NCBI GenBank assembly: GCA_030770425.1
Contig: JASJFT010000003.1
Location: 558,001 to 622,000, forward strand
DNA: 64,000 nucleotides
Source: Darksidea phi
Lineage: Eukaryota > Ascomycota > Dothideomycetes > Pleosporales > Lentitheciaceae
Direction: 5' to 3'
Positions 53,799 through 64,000 of this stretch are shown piece by piece (position 1 is the stretch's first letter; each line of letters begins with the position of its first letter). The notes beneath the pieces were generated by a model, which was not told the origin of the DNA, did not search any database, and saw nothing but the letters and a program-made list of their open reading frames with translations. The translations under genes were made by a program, and so were the position numbers.

Positions 53799-54909
53799 CT
53801 ACTTCTTCTCCTTTCTGTCCTTGCTCTCTTTCTCGAGAAAGTCTTTAATACTGAACATACCGGTTCCTCTCTCGAGTGGTTGCGCCTGTTTCGGGCTAGG
53901 CTTCCAACCAATCATGTAAATTAGTCTGAACGTTGCCGGTAGAGTACCGTCTTCATTCCCATGTAGCTCCCTATAGATGCCCTCGGCAGCCAGCAAGACG
54001 TCACGGTGTATTGCGCCCTTCTCTCTCGATATGACGGCATTCGATTCACCCATTGCTTGTAGATCTTTCATTAGCGCGAACGTATCCGGGAAGTCGACCA
54101 CGATATCATCGACGTCTACCGTCAGTAGATTGAAGCCTGCGCGTTGTAGGAGCCCACCTATGTCGCGTACGTCGGCTAGCGGGGATGTGTGAGTTGCGAC
54201 CCCACCTCTTCTTTCCTGTTCGGCCAGTTGGAGCGATGTGCGCAGTTCGAACAGGCTGTCCCCTCCCATCATGACGCCGATGAAGGGGCCGTCTGGTTTC
54301 AATATGTGGTTGACCTGCGCTAATACCGATGGCAGGTCGTTTATCCAGTGCATGCTTAGACTGCTGAGGACGGCGTCGAAGGTGTTCGCATCGTATGGGA
54401 GAGTTTCGGGAGTAGAGAGGACGTCACGGACGATGTTTATCTCGTTGTTGAACGGTAAATCGGCGTCGCGATAGAGTAGCTTCTCGGAGGAGTCGGCCGC
54501 AGTGAGTTTGCCGACGCGGTTCGCTCGCGGACCAGCATCGGGAGAGTCTAGGGAGGGAAGCGTAAGTTGCTGCGCGATATTACATGCGTTTGCGCCGAGG
54601 TCGAGGACGTGTGGAAAGTGGCGATTGATGTCCTATACAAGTCAATGAATGCTGCTTCGCAAACCAGATGGAACTTACCAGCAATCTTTCACATAGCCGT
54701 GACGCCACCTCGTTTCTAAGGTAATCTACGCTACGGCTGGCGTTTACGTTTCTTGCTGCCCGCTCCCTTTGCATCCATTTGTGTTGCTGGCTGAAGATCT
54801 CGAGGGTTGGAGCTCCGGGAGCTTGGACGGCGTAACGGCGCGTCGTGCGGAAGGGCCATACTCGTCGCGTGAGGGGTGGGATGAAGGCTCGTATTGACAC
54901 TGTGTTCAT
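53799..54909 (-). CDS. ndufaf5: NDUFAF5-type mitochondrial methyltransferase-fold protein (complex I assembly)
   Basis: NDUFAF5 acts early in complex I assembly in the mitochondrial matrix; the animal protein hydroxylates an arginine of NDUFS7 with a SAM-dependent methyltransferase fold. Exons are 54909-54679 and 54632-53799 (minus), with a GTAAGT donor and TAG acceptor in phase 0; the product is 354 residues. An in-frame Met five codons upstream (54924) is an alternative. The presequence is basic (R-A-F-I-P-P-L-T-R-R-V-W). Then F-S-Q-Q-H-K-W-M-Q-R-E-R-A-A, the SAM loop V-L-D-L-G-A-N-A-C, S-S-L-S-M-H-W-I-N-D-L-P and G-G-D-S-L-F-E-L-R-T-S-L identify the family. L-G-A-N-A-C in place of L-G-x-G-x-G is a small departure at the SAM loop. 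It is divergent from dynactin p62, 252 bp apart. Confidence 0.88.
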
Positions 54910-55161
54910 TATGTATGGTTTCAAGAAAATTGTCGCATTTACACGAGGAATTGGAATGTGAGAAGCTTGAGCGCTGGTGGAAAGTTTTGGGTAGCGATGT
55001 CAATACCCTGGGCTTCGGCGTTTCGTTTCCCCGAGCTAGACCTCCGCTTCGAGAAAGTTGGGTTATACCTCACCTTGCGCTCAACTCGACAACACCGAAA
55101 GCTGTCGGCCGGAAGGCTAGTATTCCACCATAGATACGCCCAAACTCCGATATCCAAGACA

Positions 55162-56901
55162 ATGGCGCAGCCGTTCCCGTACACGTACTACGCATGCGAC
55201 TGCTTCGACAGCAGCACCACTACCCAATCGAAACGCGCCTCCCAAATCCTCGCCGATACCGAAGAAGACGAAAGAGATTTCGACCCACGCAATCCGCGCT
55301 CGAATTACTCCCTCTTCCCTTTAGAACACCTCCTCTACTGCGAAGACTGCCAGCAAATCCGCTGCCCGCGATGCGTGATAGAGGAGACGCTGAACTGGTA
55401 CTGTCCGAGCTGCCTGTTCGAAGTACCCAGCTCCGTTGTGAAGAGCGATGGAAATAGGTGCACACGGAACTGCTTCAATTGCCCGGTTTGTACGGCACCC
55501 ATGACGACAAACTCGCTGGACACCAGTGGGGAGAATGGCCCGCCGTATATATTGGCCTGTCCATACTGCCATTGGAGTACGGTAGAAGTAGGCATCGAGT
55601 TTGAGAAGTCTACGGGAATTAGTGCGCAATTAGCGAGGATAGCCAATGGAGGGAAGCATATTCCGACGCAGAAAGAGCGGGACAAGGAGCGCGAGAGAAA
55701 GAAAGAGCTGGAAGAGAGGAGAAGAGAGGGCAGAACTATCATGTCGCCATCTGAAGAATCCCCTACTACGGATACGGTGAAGGATGAGGTTTCCCCGAGC
55801 CATGACGACCTGTTTTCGAATTTAGGAGCCTTTTACAAGTCCCAAATCGAGGCGCAGACGCCATCAAACCCCTTCTCTCAGCATGACATAAACTACTCCT
55901 CGCCGTCTGCATACTCACGCATAGTAAACCTTTACTCTACAACCAGCTCGAAGAAGAACAAGCGCAACAAACCCACATCCTTCCGCGAAGGTGGCTCAGC
56001 CCTAGAGGGTTTGATCATCCACGACCCTACCAGCGATGCGGCGGCAATCGAGCGTATCAAGAAGGAAGGTTGGGGTGCCACTCTCTCACCGTCCACGAAA
56101 CTTGCGCAGATAAATCCCAATATAAGATTCGACGATGAACTTCGGCCTCTCGCAACCTTGCTTTGCACCAAGCGCAGCAAACGCTGTCGTTCGTGCCGTC
56201 ACATCCTCTCAAAGCCCGAGACGAAAGTAACATCGACACGCTACAAGATCAAGCTCTTAGCCTTGAATCACATCCCTCGCCTCAGCATCCGTGCTCTCCC
56301 TGCGAATCCTGCAAATCCCAGTCAACCCCTACCACCTAGCTCCAAGGCCGAACCGATTTTCAACTACAACAACCTCAAGTCCGGTATTCCTACACACTTC
56401 CTCCTGCATCTGAGCAACCCGCTCTTCGATCCCATTCGTGTCACACTCGCTACACCGAGTACTACACCAGGAAAGGTGCAATCACGCATAACCATCCTCT
56501 GCCCACAATTCGAGGTCGGGGCCAACACTGATGTCTGGGACGACGCCTTGGCATCCACACTTTCCCCAATTAACCGCAACTCGCTCATCAACGACGCGGG
56601 ACAAATCGAAGCAGGCAAAATCTGGGACCGCGGACGCAACTGGACATCTGTAGTCATCGAAATCGTCCCAGGGTTCTTGAAACCTGTTGTGGGGCTGGGA
56701 CAGAAGACAGAAGAGGAGGAGGAGCTCGATGAGGATGAAGATGTGGTAGAAATTCCCATCTTTGTGCGCATCGAGTTTGAGGCGGATGTTGTTGCTGAGG
56801 AGAGGGGCCTGGGGGATAGCAGGGGGAGTAAAGGTGAAAGGGAGAAGAGAGAGGAGGCGTTTTGGACCGTGGTGGGGGCTGGCAGGATTGCGGCTATGTG
56901 A
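55162..56901 (+). CDS. Dynactin subunit p62 (DCTN4 / RO-2 type)
   Basis: p62 sits at the pointed end of the dynactin filament and helps dynein cargo binding and nuclear migration in hyphae. It is intronless with 579 residues from M-A-Q-P-F-P-Y-T-Y-Y-A-C-D-C-F (55162). An in-frame Met at 54958 would add 68 residues that overlap the divergent promoter and look non-conserved. The N-terminal zinc-binding Cys pairs are visible: L-Y-C-E-D-C-Q-Q-I-R-C-P-R-C, W-Y-C-P-S-C, C-F-N-C-P-V-C and C-P-Y-C-H-W. A charged coiled region with K-E-R-D-K-E-R-E-R-K follows. C-R-S-C-R-H-I-L is in the middle. The C-terminal beta-rich part ends with an E-E-E-E-L-D-E-D-E-D acidic loop and a conserved W-T-V-V-G-A-G-R. 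Confidence 0.87.
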   Translation: MAQPFPYTYYACDCFDSSTTTQSKRASQILADTEEDERDFDPRNPRSNYSLFPLEHLLYCEDCQQIRCPRCVIEETLNWYCPSCLFEVPSSVVKSDGNRCTRNCFNCPVCTAPMTTNSLDTSGENGPPYILACPYCHWSTVEVGIEFEKSTGISAQLARIANGGKHIPTQKERDKERERKKELEERRREGRTIMSPSEESPTTDTVKDEVSPSHDDLFSNLGAFYKSQIEAQTPSNPFSQHDINYSSPSAYSRIVNLYSTTSSKKNKRNKPTSFREGGSALEGLIIHDPTSDAAAIERIKKEGWGATLSPSTKLAQINPNIRFDDELRPLATLLCTKRSKRCRSCRHILSKPETKVTSTRYKIKLLALNHIPRLSIRALPANPANPSQPLPPSSKAEPIFNYNNLKSGIPTHFLLHLSNPLFDPIRVTLATPSTTPGKVQSRITILCPQFEVGANTDVWDDALASTLSPINRNSLINDAGQIEAGKIWDRGRNWTSVVIEIVPGFLKPVVGLGQKTEEEEELDEDEDVVEIPIFVRIEFEADVVAEERGLGDSRGSKGEREKREEAFWTVVGAGRIAAM

Positions 56902-58360
56902 GTGGTACTTGCTCGATGACATGGATGACTGGACTTTGCGAGTACGGGGCTGTAGATAGGGACCGGGTGGTGCCCTTCATGATGATTTTCGTAAGCGTAG
57001 ATACCCCATTCCATTTCATTGCATGATCTCTTGACAAAATCTTCCATGCAGAGCTTTTTCACTACCGGCGTTGTACCGAAATCTCCAACCAAAGTCCGTA
57101 TATCCCTGCTGTCGTTGTCGACCGAGATCCGCGCTTTCTTCAAACCGACCACTGCACAGAAATTGCGCGACTTGGGCTGCAGCCAAGACAAAGAACCAAG
57201 GCACAGTTCAGGAACTTCACCATTGCCTTTCCATCTTTCCCGCCCAAAGCCACTCAAAACAAGCCATCCCCACCAAGCCCGGGGATATATACACTTTTCG
57301 CCCCGGCCGCAACCTGCACCTGCGCCGCAACGTCTTCTCCGTACCCACAAGACAGGCTCGGCGGCTTACAACACGCATACACGACGCCCTTAACGCATCA
57401 CGGTGGCTGTGTAGGATTTGAGCGCGCGAGTCGGTGGCGCCGCTCTTTGCGGCGGTAAGGTGGGCAGTTGTGGAGATGGTGGCGGAGGGGCTCGACAATG
57501 CGGGTTAACTATTCGGGCGGCAGGGGCGTGATGAGTTGAGGGACGGTGTGCAGGATTGTTAGGAGGAGGAAGGGTTCGGGTGGCGAGGCGTGTATGGTTA
57601 CTTTTAGGGTCGTGGTGCAGTGCGGGGTGGGAGCAGTGGATGGGGTTTCCCGATGGTGGTACTGTATGCTGCTCTTCGTTGTCTGCCGTTTCTCTGGGGG
57701 ACGATGCTAGGTAGATTGACTGTAGCGTTCCTTGACATGGTGTCGTGGCCGTAGGTAGACGTAGGTATTCTTCTCTTCAGTTCTTCAGTCTGGCGTACAC
57801 GCTTGTCCGGAGCCACCGTGCCTTGATAGATTAGATAGTCCTATGTGGACATGCCGCCTTTATCCCCTTAAGCATATTCACAGCCATCGATAAACCCAAG
57901 AAAGGCACCTCCTTCGCAAAGTTCCCTTAGACGCGCAGATGCAACTGTTAGTATATATATCCAATACCCAAGAATCGGCACTAGTGATTACTTTTGTCGA
58001 TATCTATCAGCAACGACGTGCGTGCGCATATCCACTCCGCAACACGAGGCGCACGTGCTTCACATGAGCGAGCGGCGATGGGAGCGCGTAGGACCATTAC
58101 TACCACATCTGCGTCATTTGTATAGTTGGCTATTAATCGCTCTTGTGTTGCGAGAATACCGGTTAATCGCAATCTTAAATCGATTTGTTCAATTGCAGGG
58201 CCTGCGCAATATGAATAACAAGTTAACGAAAATATGGCCAGATTATCTGTACGAAGTAAAGCCAGTGCAATAATTGAGCGCAGTTCCTGTGCGGGGCGCT
58301 GCAGAAATATCATAGTCAATATACGGCTAGAGCAGAAAGATGAAAAAAGCACATCCTGTT
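56902..58360. other. Intergenic region between dynactin p62 and the polyketide synthase
   Basis: About 1.46 kb between two convergent genes. Several open frames exist on both strands (for example 57019-57393 plus, 57981-58352 minus) but none shows a domain, and they do not look like exons of a recognisable gene. Confidence 0.4.
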
Positions 58361-61300
58361 TTACTTTGCCACGATATCAGGCCCCTTGTTCATTTTAACT
58401 TCTTCACCTAAACCATCTTTGGGTTTCGCTTCCCCCTGGTCGCCGCTTGCCGCCTCCGCCGACTTTTCTTCATCTAACTTGACGAGTTTGCTCGACTTGG
58501 CGATCTTTTCGCTCAGCTGGGCGATGCTGTCGTTACCCATGATGTCGAGGACTTGGATGTCCGCCTCCATGTTCTTGCCGAGCCAATTGCGGAACTCGAC
58601 AGCGACAAGGGAGTCGACGCCATAATGGTGGATTGGCTTGGCTGAGTCGATGTCTTCAGTGGGTATAGACATGATGTTAGAGAGGCGCTTAATCAATGTC
58701 TCGACGATGAGGCCGGTGGCGTCCTCGAGTGTCCCGACCGTACGCAGAGCAGCTCGGATCGCGAGGAAGGAATCCTCTTCACCATCGCCGCTTGAGAACC
58801 CGGATATCGACTGCAACTGTATGAAGAGTGGATGGCTCATAAACGAAGGCTCAGGGACTCCTCTTCGTTTGAACGAAGCGCTGGTGGTCAGGCCAAGGGC
58901 AACCTGGCATCTGATCGGCGTCTTAATAGAGTTGCGACTATCCATATGGTACTCAAGCAGCGCGTGGAATTCGTCCTCCCGAATGGTGTCGACTGCGTAC
59001 GACAACGAGCTAACCGTCTGCTGATTCTCGGCAATGAAACCGACAGACAGCATGCTACCTAGGTCTAATGTGACCGCGGGAAGATTATTCCTGATTCGGT
59101 AGTGCGCCAAAGCATCTTGGTATGTATTCCCCGCCGCGTAGTTGGACTGGCCGCGATTGCCGATGATCCCGCAAATTGACGACAACATGATAAAGAAATC
59201 CATGTCCTCGGGTAGCACGGTGTGTAGATTCCATGATCCGTGTACTTTCGGAGCTATCGTGGCGTTGAAGTTTTCCCACGTCATGTTCTCGAAGGCAGAG
59301 TCCTGTATCGTATACAGTAAGCATGGATACGTGTTTACTAACGGATAGGGTAGGCCATACCTTTAACTGCATGGCTCCCTGGACGCAGCCTTTGATGGGC
59401 GGCATGGACCTCTCGCACGCTGCAATGGCTTCCTCCAGTGCTGTTTTATTAATTACGTCGCAAGCTAAGGCCTTTACCTCGCACCCCATTTCTTGCAGTT
59501 CCTTTACCAAGGCTTGCGCGGCATCGGTGGTTGCACCATTTCTTGAGAGGAAGATAAGATGGCGTGCTCCACGTGCCACCATCCAACGCGCCATGCTGCG
59601 ACCGAGTCCTCCTAACCCCCCAGATAACACGTACGTCGCGTCTTCTGGGAAATAATATGGGGGCTGTGATTTTGGTACAACCTGACACAGAGTAAGCATA
59701 GGCAGGGAGAGTCTGTACAATGGCTAAACAAACCGGAACGAGATCATCCTGGTTTGCCGTAAGCACTATCTTGCCAATGTGCTTTCCAGATTGGACTAGC
59801 CGGAAGCTTGCCTCAATCTGGGAGTAGTCGAAAACGTTGAAAGGAGTCGTCTCCTTTATCAAGCCCTCCTTCCACAGGCTCATGGTCTTCTGCAGTAACC
59901 TAGATGTGGTCTTCGGTTCAAGTCCCATCACGGTTTCCAGATCGCACGATGCGAAGATCACATTCCTAGAAAATGGCAACATTTCAAGACGCCCATTTGC
60001 GTAGATATCGCGTTTGCCTATTTCAACGAACCGGCCGAAAGGTGCGATGCAGTCCCACGATCTTCGAAGGGCTTCTCCCGCTAAACAGTTAAGAATAACA
60101 TCAATGCCGCGATTATTCGTGAGTCGCATAACTCCTTTGGCGAACGATAGGTCTCTGCTGGAAAATATGTGGTCCTCTGGGATGTTGTAGGCGTCCATTA
60201 GGATTCTCTTCTTCTCTTCCGTGGAAACAGTGGCAAAGATCTCGGCTCCTATGTTCTTTGCGAGCATTGTAGCAGCCTGGCCCACGCCGCCGGCCGCGGC
60301 GTGTATGAGAATCGACTCGCCCTTTTGGAGTCTGGCAATATCCACAAGGCAGTAGTATGCCGTGCAGAAAATGACAGGAAGACCAGCGGCAATCTCAAAG
60401 CTCATGCTATCAGGTATCCTCGTAACCCCTTCTTCTGTGGTGCGCGCAAAGGTTTGGAAGCAGCCGGTTCGAGTAGGCAGGAGAGCCACACGATCATTGA
60501 CTGTAACGTTCTTGATGTCCGCGCCAACCCTAGTCACGATTCCTGCGCCCTCTGCGCCAAATACATCACCGCCAACTTCTCCCATAGCGCTCATGATGTC
60601 GCGGAAATTGAGACCAGTTGCTTTGATCTCGACTTCAACTTCATCAGGGTCAAGTTCAGTATGGTACTTAGGGCAGTCGGTGAATTGCAGTTTATTAAGA
60701 AGCCCAGGAGAGTCAGTACTTAACTTTAGAGCCCTATTTGGATCTCCACGGAAAGACTGCATTTGAGCTATGGGCGCGGCGACAAGAGACTGCAAAAGGG
60801 AGTCCAGGTAATCAGCATGTATGAGGCGATTGACGTGAATAATACCTCCAGATGAGCTGTATTCCGCGTTACGCAGGTCATCCTGCAAGACGAATTGATG
60901 CTTGTAGATTTGGGCAATCTGCGCAACAGTGGTGGCAAGTGGCTGGCTCGCCTCTTCGATTCCAAGCGTGATTAGATTCGAAGTGTCCAAATCCCGTTCC
61001 CATCGAACGGTTCTCACAAGCCCTGTTATTAGAGAAACCTCCGGATTTGACGCAGGACTCTTCGTGACCCACAGCAGTCCAGCACATGTCGTCAGCAAAT
61101 GGCGCATGGTCTTAAAATCGTCTTCGTTGATATCAACAAGCACTGGACCATCCAGTTCAACCAAGACTATGCAGACTATCTCCTTCAGGTTCCGGCTATC
61201 AAGATCTCGGTAATGGACGACCTTGACGTCAGGAATGCCGAGGTTATGCACGGAGCTTTGAACAGCCAAATTGACAGTATGCAGACTCTCGGATGATGAG

Positions 61301-64000
61301 GTGACGATAATGGTTTCAGGAACACTCTTTTCGCAGGAAGTTGAGTCAAGTGCTGTTGAGATCATCAGACTCTGGCCGTGGATTCGGTCATCGGGGTGAT
61401 CTTTGAGAGCCAGGTCTGTTCCGCTGAAGTCATTTTCTCGGAGGATCTCATTCCACCCACTTTCGTTCAACAGAGGTCCCCATTTCCGGAAAGGTTCGAT
61501 ACTGAACCACCAACCCGGAAGGGTACCAAAGGCAAGTGGCCCGGACATCAGATCAAGCTGAACACCTTCATGAAGAAGCAGTTTTCCGCCAGGTCTTAGT
61601 AGACTTCTGACGTTGCGGAGCGTATTTTTCAAGTCGGCAGTGGCGTGGAGAACGTTGGCGGCAACGACAATATCGTAATAGCTTTGTTCAAAGCCTTGGC
61701 TAGCAGGATCTTTTTCGATATCAAGCTTTCGATACTCAATGACATGACGCCAGTTCTTGAACTTCGCTTTCGCCTTCTCGAAGAAGCCCGGCGAAATGTC
61801 TGTGTATGTATAGCTCGCAAGTTTCGAATGCTTGTCATTGCGACTCAGAGTTTCGAGGATAGGTAATGTCGTACCGCCAGTGCCGGCTCCGATTTCCAGC
61901 ACTTTCAAGTTGACGTATTTATGACTGTACATGTCCAAATAAGAGTGCAGAAGATGGTGGATGCGGTTCGTCCCGTGTAGCTCTCGATAATATGCATCGA
62001 GCAGATCATCGCCAAACATGAGCTGTAACGCGTCGACTTCTTGCCTCAAGATCGGAATGATTCTGGTCCCTATTCGGGTTGCAAGTTGCCCCTCTGGACC
62101 AATCTCCTCCACTCTCTTGAAGACTTGCTCTTTAAGAGAGGGATTGCTCATTACCGACTCCCATTCCGGTTGTTGATGCAATATCGTTCCCTCCCGGAAA
62201 CGCTTTTCCTGTTGACGAAGCCAATCAAGATACTTCTTCAGATGTACCGGTAATTTGTCCAAAGTGTCGTCTCCTATGGCCTTCAAGGCATCCAGTATGT
62301 ACATCGTCGCAGCCAGATTGAAGTCTTCTGCCGAACGCAATATCTCTTCTTTGTCCAAGTCAGGGAGGCGTTCGCGTAAATACGTCTCACTCTGAAATGT
62401 GTCAATGAGATCTACGTCGGGCTTCCATTCGACGTTGTAATTGATCTGCCGCTCCCCGACGGCGAGTGATGCAGATTGCAGTGGCGTCACTTGTATCCCT
62501 TTGAAAAAGACTTTCGGAACCTTCGCTGGCGAATCCCATACAGTGATTGCCGCTTCAACCTTGTTATGCGACACCTTCTTCGCTCTGCCATGACTTGTGA
62601 ATTCATGGTTCGGTTCGTCGCTAATATCATCTGCCACCCAGACCTCTTTGAGGAAAACAGGAACCATTGGCTCGTTCATCCTTGCTCCCCCCGCTGAATC
62701 TTGAATGGCAGCGAGGAATATGTGGAGCATGCTGTCCATTGCGGCAGGGTGAATTACATGCGGGCGCATGAATCCTTTTGGCATCGAAACGGCAATGTTG
62801 GGGACTTTGATGGTTCCCATCGCATCCCCGGTCCCGTCGCCTCGCATCACGTTGGTCAAATTTCTGAAAAGCGGACCGAATGCCAATCCAATTGTGTCGA
62901 GCTCTGAGTAGGAACGGGACATGTCAAAAGGCGTTTTGCAGGTGCTGAGGACATTTGTTAGTTCGTCATGGAAAGTGGCAGCTTCGGCAGCAGCTTCTCG
63001 TCCAGCGTCAACGGGGCCAGTCTCGGATTCTGACTCTACTTTAATTAGGCCACGACAGTGCTCCGTCCAACCGTCGGTATTGGGATTGTAAGATGAGACT
63101 TTGAATTCTCTCCAGGTTGACGAACTTGTGAGACTTGACTCCGATGCATGATGCATCGTGAGCGCGGTTTCAATTCCGCCCTCAGTTTCAGGGATTTGAA
63201 GCGCCGCTTTAATGGAAATGTCCCGCAGTCGATAGCCGCTTATTTTGGTGGACTTTCCGTCAAGTTGTTTCACAGCCTCGATTGCCATCACAAGGTAGGC
63301 AACACCAGGGAAAACAACGCTGCCGGTAACCTGGTGGTCCTTCAGCCAAGGATTTTCGGATACTCTGATAATATTCCGCCATTTGGGATCCTCCGCATTC
63401 CAATCAGGAACTGCTACTCCTAGGATGTCATGTCGGGGGAACTTTCTAAACCTGAAGTTCTTGCTGAGCCGACCTTCGGGCCAATATGTCCGTGAGTGGT
63501 TGAAACTGTACGGCGGAAGATCCACTAACATCTGGGGTTGGGTGAAGCTTTGGGCGTCTGTAACCAGACCGAGATGATTGGCGGTCAACAGATCAACAGG
63601 ATATCCATGGCAGAACAGTTTTCCGACAGTAGCCAGAGTGATATCTAGAGCAGGCTTGTTACGACTCATCAGATATGAATAGCCGATGGAGGAAAGACTC
63701 TGTTCCACGGAGAGCGTGTCTCTTATTGCACTGTTTAGAGCCGGATGCGGGCCAATCTCAACAAGTTGTTGCAGAGGTATGTTCACTCCCTGATCCACGC
63801 GAAGCCTAGTCTTTCTGGAAGGTATCGTTGAGCACATTTCTGAGAGACCTTGCACGAATCGGACGGGAGATACCAGATTCTCAACCCAATACCGCGGGTT
63901 GCAAAGCTCCGAGAGAGTGATCTGTTCGCCTGCAACGGTGGAGAACATGAGAACTTTCTGGTCCCTTCGGTTAAGTTCGTCTAGCCCTTTGCTGGAGCTA
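58361..64000 (-). CDS. Highly reducing polyketide synthase, C-terminal two-thirds (cut by window edge)
   Basis: This is a type I iterative PKS that builds reduced, C-methylated polyketides. Within the window, exons are 64000-59734, 59681-59361 and 59302-58361 (minus), all phase 0. Order of domains: end of AT (L-V-E-I-G-P-H-P-A-L); DH with H-Q-V-T-G-S-V-V-F-P-G and the later D-S-M-L-H; cMT with L-E-I-G-A-G-T-G-G-T-T, so the methyltransferase looks active; ER with G-E-V-G-G-D-V-F-G-A-E-G-A-G and the NADPH loop A-A-A-G-G-V-G-Q-A; KR with L-S-G-G-L-G-G-L-G-R and the S...Y-A-A-G-N catalytic pair; ACP with G-V-D-S-L-V, whose Ser takes the phosphopantetheine. A Lys/Glu-rich tail follows. No thioesterase or release domain is present, so a partner enzyme would be needed. 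KS, most of AT and any cluster genes are outside. No cluster-like genes lie on the 58 kb side. Confidence 0.92.

Noticed and set aside
56364..57350. 328-codon minus-strand frame
   Set aside because: Mostly antisense to the dynactin p62 coding region, with low-complexity Ser runs; no recognised domain.
57019..57393. Possible small gene between dynactin p62 and the PKS
   Set aside because: No domain, no clear splice structure, and overlapping frames on both strands are equally open.

Overview
This 64 kb window comes from a filamentous ascomycete. Genes have short 45-110 bp GT-AG introns, there are ascomycete-specific families (Som1, fungal Med15, DUF7704, AcuF-type zinc finger, DUF7580, LysM, HR-PKS), and mitochondrial proteins are nuclear encoded. 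A Dothideomycete (Pleosporales-like) origin is my inference. A 9-N gap and some one-base frameshifts show that this is draft sequence, so a few apparent breaks may be sequence errors.

The left half (1-36 kb) is mostly housekeeping. In order: a cut cryptochrome/photolyase, glycogenin, a DUG1-type dipeptidase, mitoribosomal protein mL58/MRPL20, an XRCC2-like RAD51 paralogue, SOM1, TAF8, COX9, two decayed protein kinases, the Mediator subunit MED15 behind a long GC-rich leader, a DUF7704 membrane protein, an F-box/WD40 protein, a gene-poor stretch with a dead HET domain, and a PD-(D/E)XK nuclease-like protein.

The middle (36-53.8 kb) is an accessory island in decay. It starts with a dead SHB17-like phosphatase. 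A NACHT-ankyrin NOD-like receptor (NLR) follows, divergent from a PNP_UDP-domain protein. Then comes an NB-ARC NLR pseudogene. All three carry the same short G-N-x-N-x-G-F-Q-A-G-I-I motif, at the N-terminus of both receptors and at the C-terminus of the PNP protein. This is the layout of fungal amyloid-signalling receptor/effector pairs, in which a receptor motif templates the effector to trigger a cell-death-like response. The rest of the island is a gene held between inverted arrays of a 54-bp repeat, a LysM protein, an AcuF-type zinc-finger gene with breaks, a dead DUF7580 gene, and the 3' part of a GH18 chitinase that begins next to a dispersed ~74-bp repeat. Many lesions are TAG/TAA stops explainable by C-to-T or G-to-A changes, as expected from repeat-induced point mutation (RIP) or its residue.

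The right end returns to conserved genes, NDUFAF5 and dynactin p62, divergent from each other. It closes with the 3' two-thirds of a highly reducing polyketide synthase (end of AT, then DH, cMT, ER, KR, ACP) whose KS and any cluster partners lie beyond the window.
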